Positions 11,185-23,578 of a DNA stretch of 50,633 nt are shown here, piece by piece (the first letter of the stretch is position 1; every line of letters starts with the position of its first letter). The notes beneath the pieces were generated by a model. The model saw nothing but the letters and a program-made list of their open reading frames with translations. It searched no databases and was not told the DNA's origin. This DNA comes from Heterotrichella gracilis. Its lineage: Eukaryota > Sar > Xanthophyceae > Tribonematales > Xanthonemataceae. Both the position numbers and the translations under genes were made by a program. The stretch lies in the NCBI GenBank assembly GCA_032358255.1, contig JAULBX010026252.1, positions 1 to 50,633 on the forward strand, given 5' to 3'.

Positions 11185-14150
11185 TCACCCCCCTCCCCTC
11201 CCCTGATAATATGGCCCATATACACACAACTGGTTGAATCGGGTGCCCACCCCGGCCGCCATCAGCTGCTGGCCAGCCTTCCATGCAAGAGCACCATCCG
11301 CCACCACAGCCGCATGCACAGCCACCCGCAGGGTACCCCCACCCTCTCCCCCACCCGTGCCGCCGCCGTTGCTCGTCGGAGCCTCGTCGTCACGCCACGC
11401 GGCGGGGTAATTCCCCCGGTGATCGGTGACTAAATGGTCTTCAATCGTCACCCACACCTCAGGGCGCGACAGCCCTGTGGCTCCAAACCCTAGGGTTGAC
11501 TCAGGGTCTGCCTTGGACACCGCCAGGAGTAGCATCCTGCATTGCCACACAGTGGGTCCTGCTGCCAACATACCAATTGAAAGGCAGGAGATGTGGTGCA
11601 AATGGGCCATGGCATCATGAGAACAGCGTATCTATCTGAAGGTAGTGTTGAGGGATGAGTCAAATGAAATGCATGATCAGGCATGATCAGGCATGATCAG
11701 GCATAATCAGCTCCAAGGCTGACGTGTGGCATGCACCACAGGGGTAGCACATCATGCAGCATGCTGCTGGGTTGGTAATTTCCTGAAGTTGCTGTGTGGC
11801 ATGCCGTAGCAAATATATTGCCCATGCCAGTGCAAGTGCCGCAAATCCCAATTCCTTGGGGGTCCCTCTGTAGGTGGCACCATCCGATCAGTCTCACACT
11901 TGCCCATTGCACCATGTGCACCCCCCTGCTCTCCCCCCCCGCCGCAGCCGCTACCCCCCTCCCCACCCCCACCAACCTGGGCGTCAGCGCCGCCAGGCTC
12001 CTCTCCTTATCCATCTGCACAGCCAGCAAGGCCAGTGCGGCAGTCATCTCCCCACTCCCCTTTCCGATGCCCTCGCCCCCCACGTGCACCAGCAGCTCCT
12101 CACGCATCCACTCCCAGGCAAGGAAGGCAGCGAACCGGCTGTTGCCTACCACGTTGCCGGACCGCAGCGCTGCTGCAATGCTGGCGCCTGCAGGAGGGGG
12201 GGTGATATTGGTGCATGCCAAGCAGACATGCGGTATGCAGTGCTAGAGGGCAAACATTAACTAAACACATACGCGGCAGACTAAGTACAATCAAGAGCTT
12301 ACTATAACACTACCTCCCCAGCGCGATCCCCGACCCCTCGAACCACCTGCGACGCACCACCTAACATAACCCTACGATCCCTCTGCAGAACGTACCTAGG
12401 AATGCTGAGCACATGTCATCCCAGCCCGCCGCCCGCTGCACCGCCAGCATGGCACGTGTGCCTGCCTGCCAGTTGGCATCGCGCAGCTGGCACGCGAGTG
12501 CAAGGGAGAAACTGTAGTCTTGATGCTGCAGGGGGGGAGAGGGATCTTTCAAAACGCCGGCTGTTTGGCATGCATGCTTGCATGCACTTGGCGGGGGGCC
12601 ATGCTGCTCTTTACCTGCCTCAATATCCACAACCTTACATGTTAGCCCATAATTACAGAGGATCTCCACCAAATTATGTTCACAACAGCGATGCCGTGGA
12701 AAATTACGCATTGTGCGACTAGACATGAGTCACAAATGACAGTTGCGAATGTAATTGTATGCGGGCACCCGCTGGGATGATTTATAAAAACATTCTTGTT
12801 CAAGGCATGCATTGCATACTTAGATACACACACTCGTCCGCACAGTTTCCCAAAACCCGACACATTTTCCTCAATTTGACCCCACCTTGATCCCCAGGCC
12901 CACAATGCCCTCCATCACTTCCGCAGCCATCCAATCCACATAGCTCTCCGCCCGTGTGGGCAGGGGAGACATCATGATCTGCTTCACCAGGCAGTAATCC
13001 GAGCTGTGTGGCAGGCAGTGCGCCAAGATTTGGACGGTGGTCAAAGGCAGCTGGAGACCCTGGGACTGTGGAGATGGAAATGTTTTCTGTCAGAGATATT
13101 GATCATAAGGGCGCTCTCAGGCTCGCAACCTGTATAATCCCAAACCCCCACACATTGAGACAGGTTAACCAGCAAAATGGCTTGAATTAGGGTGCTGCAT
13201 GCCTGCAGTGTAAACCCTGCCTATTTACATTCTTGCACCAGGACTGACCCATGACAAGAGGACTTGCATATCCACTTATTATTTCATATGCACTATAAGT
13301 ATTCTTATCAGCCAGTATTTTACTTTACTATATGGTATGTGATGTACAAAGTCCTCCTGACCACAAGGGGCACCCCTCACCTGCGCCCCCCCCAGTATCT
13401 GCGCAGCAAAGGCAGCCGCCCCCGACAGCGTGAATCCATCAAAGGGCAGTGGGGCATCCGGCAGCATGGTGAGTGTTGACACGTAGGGATTGCGGGGGGC
13501 TGTGCGGCTGTACTTGAGCATCATGTGCATGAGGTGGGTGTGCCTGCGCTGGGGGGTGGCGGGGTCCCCTGCGGGTGGGGGGGGCGGGTGTCAGGGCAGG
13601 GTACGGGGTCCGGAGTAACGATTGCACCAGGAACCTATTAAAAACAAAAAACACTATATCTCTGTTCAACTTACCCCCTCCTCTAAATTTATTGTGGGGT
13701 TCAAAATTGCTAAGGTGCACGGGGTCAGGGTTAACGATTACACCAGGAAAAGATCTGTAGGCAAGGTACTTGGCGGGCAATGAGGTGACATGCGCACAGC
13801 AGGGTTCACCCGCCAAGTGTAGGGAATGCCAGTGGGGGTCAGCGGTGCCACTACATGCCGGCACCAGTGTTGCACCCACCTGGCTTGCCCAGCAGGGTTT
13901 CAAACAGCTCTTCTTGAAGGGACGCTGCAATGGAACCGCTGCCCACAGGCTGCGCCAGCGCGATGTACTCCTGGAAGGCTGTCAAAATCAGGTGCTCTAC
14001 TCTCGATTTATTGCTGCGGTGGTCTTCTTGCAGCGCTGTAGGCACTGGCAGTGCATCACCTTCGCCCCCGGTGGTTGAGGCTGGGGAATTTTCCTCCCCA
14101 GTGTACCTTGGTTGGCTTGTGGCTACCTCCCCTGGCGCACCACTGCAGCT
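11185..14150 (-). CDS. unrecognised helical protein, 5' end uncertain
   Basis: Exons high to low: 13880 to roughly 14150 (upper border uncertain), 13381-13568, 12886-13065, 12396-12525, 11977-12187, 11185-11536. From the second onward the phases agree (donor G | acceptor GG, and so on) and the frame stays open to a TGA at 11185-11187. The product is Ala/Leu-rich and predicted mainly alpha-helical, with blocks such as LKYSRTAPRNPYVSTL, MEGIVGLGIKHQDYSFSLA and AGTRAMLAVQRAAGWDD. The amphipathic helix pairs loosely recall pentatricopeptide-type repeats, but I see no convincing repeat register and give no function. The N-terminus (a Cys/His-rich frame extends to 14489) is doubtful. It lies divergently to the SLC35F6-like gene. 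Confidence 0.65.
11671..11710. repeat. four tandem copies of a 10-bp unit
   Basis: GCATGATCAG is repeated three times exactly (11671-11700), then once with one change. It lies in an intron of the unrecognised minus-strand gene. TGATCA sits at the centre of each unit. Confidence 0.9.
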
Positions 14151-15637
14151 GCAGGCTCCGCATGGTATCAATGTGTTGGAGAGATCTCTGTGTATTATCC
14201 CTTGGATATGCAGCCGGGTACCAGGGAGTGTCGACCGAGTAGGTGGGGAGGGCAGGGGGTGATGGTGCCGACCTGGCGTCTCTAGATGGGGCTGGGTCCA
14301 TGACGAGTGCTGTGCCGTGCCGCTGCATCGTACTGCTGATGGGTATTGTAGCAAGCTGCAGCCTGCAGCGCAGAGCAGAGCATGTTGTTGTACCTCCTGT
14401 GTGTCTGACCCGGGGTAGCAAGGAGTGCATGCATGTATGTCCGTATGAATGCCTGCGGAGTAGAACACTCCTGGGACCGTCTCGTGCACATACTCAGAGG
14501 GTGTGATTTTTACAAGCCGCGCCAGTAGTAGATGGGTGGCTGGGGCAACCTACCATGTAGGCTGCAGCATGCCATGGCTTTTTATAGCTGCTCCTGCCAG
14601 GACTAGCACACTCCTACCCGGTGCCTATGCCGAGCTGGTATTTGGGAGGTATTGTATCGTACAATAGGGCTCTACAGGCACTGCTGGTGGTGGAGTGGCT
14701 GCTTGCAAACACTTGGTGGTGGGTGGATGTCAGTGTTGTTGCACCAAGGTACGATGCCTTGATTTGGTGCCTTTTCCACTTGCGTTCAACAGGTCCATGT
14801 CCTCAGGTGAGAAGTTGAACTGGGCACTGTTGGGCACGAGCACGAGCGATTTACAGCGTATTTGTTGCAGTGCATTCATACGCTCTATGCATGCATGCAC
14901 AGTAGCCGCGTAAGATGAAGAACTTCACAGAGCATATACACCGTGCACCACCGTAAGGACAGCAATAGACCTAGTGCTCCGAAATACGACTTGGGCAACG
15001 CGTTGCAGCGGTGTTTTTCCTTGCGAGCCAGCACGCCAACTTGGCGTCGCCAAGACTTTAAATAGGGGGCTGGCGAATATAGATTGTGGTTGAACATCTC
15101 TGCACACGACCACGTTTTGCGCAGTGCTATGGCTGTCAGGAGATGGCCATTGAACTGCTACCTTGCACGATATGTTCTAAAACGTAGGCACGAATAGGGG
15201 CGTGCAACTGCCAGCCTGAACCCACATGCATGCATGCCTCGATGAATCACGTGAGATGCAGTCCTTTTTGCCAGCTACTTCAGGACTTCAACCCCAGCGC
15301 TTCCTCCACGGAAGCAGCTTTAACTGAGCTTGACCTGAGTTCACTTGAAACCCCGGCCTCGGCCATAGTGTTTCCAAAGGCCTTTGACACTGGTTCCGGA
15401 GATTTCTCCCTTGACTGCAATCATTGCCCTGGCATGCCCTTTCGGGCTAAGCTGCTTGCAAACACAGGCAACCAACACAGCGCCGCCGCTTCCTACAGGT
15501 TTTTTTTAATAAACCGCTGATGCACCCCAACACAAACCAATACATCTGTTGACAATTCCTAAGCAGCAGTTTCTAGCAACCCTTCCCGGCAGTCTCGGAC
15601 CCACATCGACTTTTGCAAGTGGATTTCTACCGGCGCA
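14151..15637. other. intergenic region between divergent genes
   Basis: Should contain the promoters of the unrecognised leftward gene and of the rightward SLC35F6-like gene. No coding segment with splice borders was found; short direct repeats of the GCATGCATGC type occur. Nothing further is supported. Confidence 0.45.
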
Positions 15638-18600
15638 ATGGACAACAACGGGCTGAGCCACGCCCGCCAGACGGCCGCAGTGGTTGGGCTGGTGGTGTTC
15701 GGCACCATCACTGCGCTGCTGGGGAAAATAGGTGAGGGTCTTTTGCATGCCACATCCAGGCGCAGATGTGCTTGCAAGCACACAATGCTACAAAACGAAT
15801 ATATGTGGAGAGGGCGTGAAAGGACCCAGGATACTGTGCTTAAAACGGATGTAGGTTACTTGTAGCCAGTTGTGAAACCAACCGCGCACCTATCCACACC
15901 CACCAAGCTGTAAAGGAAGGCACCGTGCGGACACTCCCACCCACCCTACCTCCTACCAACCTGCAGAACCATGATGGTGTTTCCCCTAGCAAGCCCCCTC
16001 CCACTCCACCACCCCTTCTAACCCCCTGTGCAGTGTACGGCGTCATGGCCCCAGACCTGCACGGAAACCCTAAACCCTTCCGGAAACCCTGGGCATCAAC
16101 CACAACTATGTTCATGGGCATGGTCCTGTGCCTACCCATCTCCTGGGTCCTGGAGGCGTGGGGCAAGCGGGGCAAGAGGGAGGCGAGCAGCAGTGCTGGG
16201 GATTTGGGCAGACCACTGCTGTCCCCAGAGCATCAGGCGCAGGTGGGTTATGACATGGGCCGTGTCGTAACCTGGCTGTTTTCATTGCATTATGTCACAT
16301 GGCAGTTGCTTGAAATGTACTAAATCCCCGCATGCGCCCATCTTTAGTACAGCAATACTCGTTCCGACAAAGCCGATCCCCATTCCCCAGGTGTCCCCAT
16401 CCCCACCCCCAGCAAAGAAGCTCAAGGCGATGCTGGTCCTCGCCCTCCCCACAGCTTTCGACCTTGTCGCCACCCTGCTCATGTCTGTGGGCCTGCTGGC
16501 AGTGACTGCGAGCGTGTACCAGATGCTGCGGGGGGCGGAGATGCTGTTTGCTGCGCTGTTTGCGGTGTCGTTCCTGGGGCGCAAGCTGAACAAGTGGCAC
16601 TACATGGGGATTGGCGGCTGCCTGGTGAGTCCCCACCTAGTCCACAGCCCTACCTTTTTCTTGAATACCCGAACTGAATCCTTTGTGAGGAAGCTGTTTT
16701 AATTTAGGAGGCAGGCTTTCACAAATCTGCAGATTGTTGTGTTGAGTCACAATATATGCAAGGGGAGCGTGTGGGGTGGAAAACTGGCTTGTCTGCAAAC
16801 CTGCTATACACTGCAAAACTCAGCTAAAGGTGGGTACATGGGTTGGGTTGGCTGGTGATATTCCAGTTGCGAGCCAAAGGAAAATTTCCATCAGTATGTT
16901 TAAACTCTAGCTTAGGTCATGGAAAGACGCAAGTTGGCATTGCTGGCAGGTACCACTTACGTCTGCGCCACAAATGGCGGGTGGATCTCATTACTGTTGC
17001 AAGAAGGATCAAGGCTTTGAGATGTACTTCTTTCACTCACAAAACTGCCTCCCGTGTCCCAGGCTGGCATCACCATGGTGGGCCTGTCCAGTACCCTGGC
17101 AGCATCAGAGGCCAGCTCAGCGAATGGGGTCAGCAGGGGAGGGTGGCTGTGGGCGACCTGGGGAGGTAACGATGCCCCTGCCTCCACCCCGGTGCAGATC
17201 ATGGTGGGCATGCTGCTCATTGTCATGGCGCAGGCGGTGCAGGTGACCTCTGAACCATAAACCCTAAATTCTGTTGTAGGGTTGAGAGGAAAAGGTCGTG
17301 TGTGCATTCTTGGGGCGCAGAAGGCAAGTGTTTGGTTGTCCCAACATGGTGGGCATGCTGCTCATTGTGATGGCGCAGGCGGTGCAGGTGATCACTCTTA
17401 GGCTTTAAATTTAAGCGATTAAGGTCATGGATACACTCTTGCCTAGTACACCCAAGTGTTCAGTTGCGCCGCATGATGCATGCGCCATTAATGATGCTTA
17501 ATGGATGCACGCTGAATACCAATGCAGGGCCGTATACCTGCACATAGGGGCTGCAGGCAATAGTCTGGTGATGATCCGATCAGGAGGGCAAAGGCCGCCA
17601 ACATACCACACTTACACCTCCATATTATCAACCCATGCTGCCAGCCCCGCATATGCACTAGGCACAACACAGCCTCTTGTCCTCCAAACCCGACAATATT
17701 GTCTCTGTAACCCAACAAAACCCCATTCCCCTTGCAGGCTGCCCAGTGTACCATGGAGGACCATTTCATGCGGGATGTTGGCTTTGCCCCCCTGACGGTG
17801 GTGGGGTACGAGGGGGTGTTTGGCACACTCATGATGCTGTGCGTGCTGCTGCCCATAGTGCAGTTCCTCCCAGGTGCGTGGCGCAGTAGGAGACGGGAGT
17901 TAGCGTCGAAATAAACGTCTCCATTCGATGCATGTTGGGTAAGGATGGTAGATGGTAGATGTTAGGTGCAGTTCCTCCAGGTGCATGGCGCAGTAGGAGA
18001 CCACTGGCCGGCATTTAGGTGCGACCAGTCCATCATGTATTATGACCTCTCGGTCAAAGGTCTGTGCCAGTGGTTGCTGCATGCAGCAGCCTGTAGCACA
18101 GATCTTTGATGTAGATCTCATAGTACATGATGGGCTGGTCGCACCTAACTACATCGGCGTCAGCGTTGCACCAGTACTGGCAATAACACAGCTGTAGATG
18201 TATCAGGTTTTACAGCTGTGTTACTGCCAGTACAGTTGACCTATGCACCATTCAGGGAATTATTATAACCCATGATAAATTCGGCTCAAATGTTGGTGCA
18301 ACCTGATGACATGCATGCGCAGAGATTCGTGTAAGGTATATGAGATGTGTATTTTCTCCTGCAATTTCTAGGTTGACTTATTGATGCGGGTGTCTTGCAT
18401 GCAGGGATGGAAGGCGAGGGCTTCCACGAGGATTCCATCGAGACCCTGCACATGCTTGGCCACTCCTTCAACCTGCAGGTGACAAACCCTAAACCTAAAC
18501 CTTCACCCCGTGCAGGGTCTACGTAGCCACTCTGCCGCACACCCTCAATGAAATTCAACTGGCCAACTCCTCTCGTGACAACCTGCAGCCGCTTTGATTT

Positions 18601-21220
18601 TTTATTAATGCCCCAACTTGGCATTTGGCATCAATTATATCATCTCCTTTTTCTCATTTATTAGCTTCTTATTGGAACGCATGCGATTGCAATCCCCATC
18701 GCAGGCAGTGGTCCTGTCCAACATGCTTGCCATCACCCTGTACAACATCAGCGGCATGTTTGTGACAGACTCGCTGGGCGCTGTTTCTCGCACCGTGCTT
18801 GAAACCATGCGCACCCTGTTTGTGTGGCTGTCTGACCTGGCGCTGTTTTATGGGCTGGGGGGCAAAGGGGGCATAGGGGAGGAGTGGGACAGGTGAGAGG
18901 CTGGGGAGGGGAGGAAGGGTGCGGGGTGGTTGGTATTGGTGGTGTGGTGGTAGACATGTGGGCTGGCATGGGAAGTTCATGGATTTGTTTAAATGCACAC
19001 AAACACACTGTCGACACTATGATGAGCACTGGAGTTGTGGCTGTAGGTATATTTCACACGGGTCCTCCACTGTGCACATCATGCCATGCGCACTGCCACT
19101 GACATGAGTGCCTGTGCCATGCTCCCACAGCAAGGCCATGGCTGCAGTCACCTGCGCGCACTCACCCCTCCTTCCTGTTTCAGGTATTCCTTCATCCAGG
19201 CCGCGGGGTTTGCCATCCTGGTGTTTGGCACCCTGGTGTACAGCCACGGGGATGAGCACGAGGTGAAGGCGGTGCAGCAGACGCTGAGGGAACAGGTGGA
19301 GGCAATGGGGATGCTGCCAAGGGGGGCCAAGCTGCCGGTGAGTGACGGGACACGTGTGTATGATCATCCACTGCTGCAGAGCTTTCTAAATATCTATGGT
19401 GGCGGCTGATGGCGTTGAATGTCCCAATCTGTTCCATCTTGTTTGCCACAATCCATCATATGCCGGTGAGTGGTGGGACCGCATACGTGTACATAAATGA
19501 GAAGGAAAGAAAGGGAATACATACATGCAGAGTCAGGGTTTGCACCAGGGCACCAGAAAGTGTGTGATGCCGTCCACCCCTGCAGACCTTGCAGTGATGG
19601 CGATTGACGGCGTTGACTCATTGGGGCCCCAATTTGTCTTTGAATGACTCCTCAGACCAATCCGGTCCGCTCACATTTTTTTCTTTTTTTACCTAGTCTG
19701 GCCTGTGAAACGTTCTTTATCCCCACCCCACCCCACCCGCCACCCGCCCAACACCTCTGCCCGCAGCCTGAAACAGCATCCCTGGAATTTGTCACCGCAT
19801 CCCCTCACACCCTCTGTTTCCCTTGCCTGTCAGGCATTGGCTCACCACCCGGGTGTGAAGTCATCCTTGACCATCGGGAATGCGGGGCACACAATGCTGT
19901 GGCTCAACCGGCTGCATAAAGCCGTGGACGCAAGGCACAGGTGGGGATTTCTTTTTTATTCACTTACAAACTTAACCCTTACTTGGGCCAGAGGGACATT
20001 TGTCCCTCAGGATAAATTCCCTCAAGTTGCAATGCCCATATTTCATGCCACATGCTTCCAAACACAATAAAACCACACATGAAAGCTTATGTTGCGTAGA
20101 TGACAACCATGGTGCGCCATGTGGACAATTCCTAAGGGTGGGAGACTTATGTCACTGTACAGGGGAGGGTGTGGTTGAAAGCTAGCTGGAAAATATTGCT
20201 GAATGAGCTGTTTCTTGAGCTTACTTGGGCAAAAAAGGCCTGGAATTGTGACAATGGAATACCAGGGGATGTAATGAGGTTAAATCAGTCATTTTCAAAT
20301 AATTGAACGATGTCCACCTTTTTATCGGCGGCTGTAAGAGGAAAATCGGCGGTCCGTGGAAGGGGGATATTATACCGGGTGACCCAAATGTCCGAATCGA
20401 AGTCATTTCTCATGTCATATTCCATGCGATCGAGCATGATTCGGTTGCCGGTCGGATTGCTTCATTTCTGCCCCAAATGGCAAATCTTGCCCCTCGAATC
20501 ACCAGATTTAGCCCCTTTTCGACGGCGGCGGTCGGAGCTTGCCGGATTCGGACTTTTTTCATATCCGGTTGATTTCACCGGATCCGCAGTGGTCTAACCA
20601 TCGGATAACCACCTGGGTGCTCGAGTTCGAATCCTACTGCCCTCAAAATGCTGTCCTTTTTCAATTTTTGACCTATATGCTTGTACCGCCGATGATCGGC
20701 GGTGGAGAGCGGCGGCACGGCGGTGTCATAGCAATTATTGTTGCTCATGAGTTCATCTTTCCATTTCTGTCTTCCAAGCTCAAAATGATGCAGTTTTGCA
20801 CTAGATATGGCCATTTAACCTGAAGGGGACAGAATTTCATGTAATTAAACTGATCCAGGCCCAAGTAAGGGTTAAGGCATCCCCAGCCGTCATCGGCTCA
20901 TTTGCCTGGTGTGCTCCTGGGCGTTGTTTTTTGTTCTATCGTTATTGTACCTGGTTAAAACATAAGATTGTCTTGAGAAATGCCACCCATTTGCACAACC
21001 GGGTAACCACCTACGCCTTTCGTTTGCACCATGCCATCAGGTGGCCACCATGGCGCTGTGACCGGCGTGCGCACTGGCAGTGTTTGCCTGCTTAAGAAAA
21101 CACTTTCATGAGATCTCTGAACCCTAAACCCTCTGTCGGTGCAGGTTTCAGGCTGCAGTGCATGCCGCCCTTGAGCAGGGGAGGGCAAGGGAGGGGCAAC
21201 CTTTGGCACAGGAGGAATAA
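15638..21220 (+). CDS. SLC35F6: SLC35F6-like drug/metabolite-superfamily transporter
   Basis: Ten exons: 15638-15731, 16034-16242, 16391-16624, 17063-17242, 17738-17873, 18405-18478, 18705-18892, 19184-19337, 19834-19940, 21145-21220, all phase-consistent, 483 residues, ending in TAA. Hydrophobic segments alternate with short loops, giving about ten membrane spans. Diagnostic blocks match the SLC35F6 family: YQMLRGAEMLFAALFAVSFL, IMVGMLLIVMAQAVQ, VGYEGVFGTLMMLCVLL and ITLYNISGMFVTDSLGAVSR followed by TMRTLFVWL. Animal SLC35F6 is in lysosomal or mitochondrial membranes and its substrate is unsettled; nucleotide-sugar-type transport is inferred from the superfamily. An acidic loop (MEGEGFHEDSIE) separates two spans. 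The long last intron carries a transposon; introns also contain copies of exons 4 and 5 edges. Confidence 0.9.
17199..17396. repeat. near-identical copy of SLC35F6 exon 4 end
   Basis: The last ~44 nt of exon 4 and its donor (17199-17248) recur at 17346-17396 with very few changes. The copy sits in the following intron and retains the GTGCAG|GTGA junction. Confidence 0.9.
17862..18000. repeat. copy of SLC35F6 exon 5 end
   Basis: The exon 5 donor edge with flanking intron (about 17862-17902) is repeated at about 17967-18002, with CAGTTCCTCC, the GTGC donor and GCGCAGTAGGAGA in both. Confidence 0.85.
18015..18148. repeat. 134-bp imperfect palindrome (foldback element)
   Basis: Arms 18016-18081 and 18082-18147 are reverse complements with about 12 mismatches in 66, the outer 30 differing at only two positions. 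The centre is the palindrome GCTGCATGCAGC. Several differences are transitions that would be G:U pairs in RNA. It lies in SLC35F6 intron 5 and would form one long hairpin in the transcript. Confidence 0.88.
18174..18233. repeat. 23-bp inverted repeat beside the palindrome
   Basis: Arms 18174-18196 and 18211-18233 pair with a single mismatch around a 14-nt loop, only 25 bp after the 134-bp foldback and in the same intron. Confidence 0.88.
19972..20875. mobile_element. piggyBac-like non-autonomous element (MITE-type)
   Basis: Left end TTAACCCTTACTTGGGCC (19972-19989) and right end GGCCCAAGTAAGGGTTAA (20858-20875) are exact inverted copies. If TTAA is the duplicated target site, the element proper is 19976-20871 (896 bp) with 14-bp termini starting CCC, as in piggyBac superfamily transposons. 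A subterminal palindrome GAGGGACATTTGTCCCTC lies just inside the left end, and an internal motif at 20220-20230 repeats the terminal CTTACTTGGGC. No transposase frame is present. It is inserted in the last intron of the SLC35F6-like gene. Confidence 0.82.
20586..20640 (+). other. tRNA-like/SINE-like segment within the transposon
   Basis: A box A-like stretch (GCAGTGGTCTAACC) and a good box B (GAGTTCGAATCC, 20623-20634) lie about 35 nt apart. GCAGTGG at 20586 can pair with the sequence ending 20640. The span is too short for a full tRNA, and the T stem does not pair well, so this is a tRNA relic or SINE head at most. Confidence 0.35.
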
Positions 21221-23578
21221 GCGCATGGGTTTACCTCCTTCCTAAGTAATGGAGGTATTTTGCCGAGTTCCCTCATCATAGTTTACTCAAATGCCGTAAT
21301 CTGCTAGATATATTCACCTGTGTTTGGTGAATGGAGCTGTGGACACAGTTTGCATGGTCGGTGTTGTGAACGTTCATGAATTGATCCAGTATGTTTGCTG
21401 AACCACAACGGATATTGACAGTGTTCAATGTGTTTGCTCGCCATTTGCCACGTGACAAGACACGTCAGTGGGGCATTCTGCTGATCGTTTGTGGAAACGC
21501 ATTGTGTTTTTTCCCGCTTTTTGGTACCACTTGGTTTCTGCAGGCTCGCTTGTGAAGCCAGAGCGAACGAGCCATTTTTTTGCACCAAGCGAGCCATTTT
21601 TTTGCACCGCCCTGCGAGCCATTGTTTTGCACCCACAGGCACTGTGCGCAGTACTGCCACGACTGCTGGCTCACAACCAACTATGTGTGACGCTGCTGAA
21701 GACACGTGCAGAGATTGAAACACCATCATTTGCAGGGGGTGTAAAAGTATCTGTCCCTTGTCCCTTTCCCGGTGGGTGAACCACCAATGGCGGGAATTGC
21801 AGGGTGCTGTTCTGCGCCAATTAGCAAAACTTGATGGCAAGCCTTGAAGTGTGTAAATTGAGAAAGCAGTTGTATGGTACAACAAGGTGTCACTGGTTCA
21901 GGTAGTGCAGCCTGTGCTGGGAGCTCCATTGCAAGCGCAAGTGCATGTTGTAGGGTTCAGGGTTGCAAGTGAGAACCCTGCTGAGGGGGGCTACATCCTA
22001 TCCTGCTTGAGGCGCAGATTGTGGTCAGCTTGTGGAAACTATCTAGGGATAGCAAGCTACAGCCTGCTATGTCAATTTGCCTGGTCACAATGGGGTGTGG
22101 GTGCCTGTAGAAGCATTTGAAACCAGTGCCACTGGGCTGTGGCTCTCATATCTCATATGAATACCCCTTGGTGTAAGGGTATCTGTAAGGAAACCGCTGA
22201 CCTATCTAGCTTGATTTCTAGCTCGGCTGTGCACCCAGAGGCCCGCACGTGAATAACAGCGTTTTGCCTCCAACCGATACTGCATATGTATTGCAAAGTC
22301 TTCCACATCGTACGCAGCACTGCGCCACACAAGCTGCTATTGACATCAGGGTTACAGTGGGAGGCGTGTCTCGTCCGTGGAGCACGCCAAGTGGCACAAC
22401 ACCTCGCAGGTATGACCAAGTGCTGGTTTCAAAAAGGTCAACCCGGTGTAACTTGGGGCCAGGTTCGTCCAGTTGGCCGCTTTCGTGCCAGCTGCTTGCG
22501 CAACCCCCACCAGCTAGTTCGCAGTTCACATGGTGCCAACGAACGTTCGCGAGGGTGCCGTTTTTTGCTCGTTAAGGTTGTCATCTGGTGAGAGTGCCCA
22601 CGATGCTGTGCAATTCTTTTTGCGTTTGAACGTGGTTGAGCTGGGTGACGACTTTGTGACGATGGGCCCGTGCAGCCCCATGACGCATGCATGCATAACG
22701 TCAGCTTCACACCCTGAGGGTCGCCTACGCCTCTCCTACGTGCGCAACGTTCTTGAAAAAAATTGTGGACTGTTTAGTAGTATGGTAGTTCCGCCCGTCG
22801 TCCTCCACATACCCTTGCGGCAACACGAGAACCAGGGTAAACGGTTGTATATAGTGCCCAACATTGCATGCAGAGCGTAGCTCGCCAGCTCATTCCCCAT
22901 TGAAGTATCGTGAACTGTATCTTTGCGCTCATACACGAGACCAGCGTACAGGGGCGCCTAAACACATGCATGCATATTCGCTGTGGCATGCATCACTCCC
23001 TCAGAGCACAAAATTGGTGTATGCTGCAGGCACCTGTGCACAGACAAGCGAATCGCCGGTTTAGTGACCTGAACCACATCCTTCAAAAGCCCTGCCAACG
23101 CCCCAGCGACCAGTGGCACCCCTGCCTTGCTCAGGAGGGGGTTGCCTGCAACTAAAATACGCCACTGGGGTAGCAGGCATAGTACGCCAAGAAGCTGCTG
23201 GCAAACCGCATACAGTGGACGCACCAGACCCCACTGCGTCAGCACCCAACCCAGCAGCCAGTGAGGCTACCCAAGTAGCACCCCCACCGCTGCAATCAAC
23301 CCTCCTGCGCCTGGCGGGACCACACACCCTACCCCACACCTTCGTAAGCACCTATCAGGAGCAGCAGCAACAGTCTGAGGATCATAATCCGGACCTGATC
23401 ATACCCTTGACTTAACGCAGCAGCCACCACATCATCCTTCCCCCCAGCGGCACCACCACCACTCCCACCGCCACACCACCAACACCACAGCAGCAGCCAT
23501 CAGGCCCTCCTCCCCCCCCACACACGCCTTCTGCCTGCCACCGCCAACATTGACGGGCTACGTGGCCTGGCTGCGGCG
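21221..23578. other. intergenic spacer upstream of Kir gene
   Basis: About 2.3 kb between the SLC35F6-like stop and the first Kir exon I can place. It contains the 21568-21633 short repeat and scattered open frames without splice-bounded coding character. A Gln/Pro/Thr-rich open stretch at about 23424-23578, in frame with the first Kir exon, may be additional N-terminal coding sequence. Confidence 0.45.
21568..21633. repeat. three short direct repeats with T-tracts
   Basis: The unit CGAGCCATTTTTTTGCACC starts at 21568 and 21590, and with one change at 21615. Spacings are 22 and 25 bp. Confidence 0.85.
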
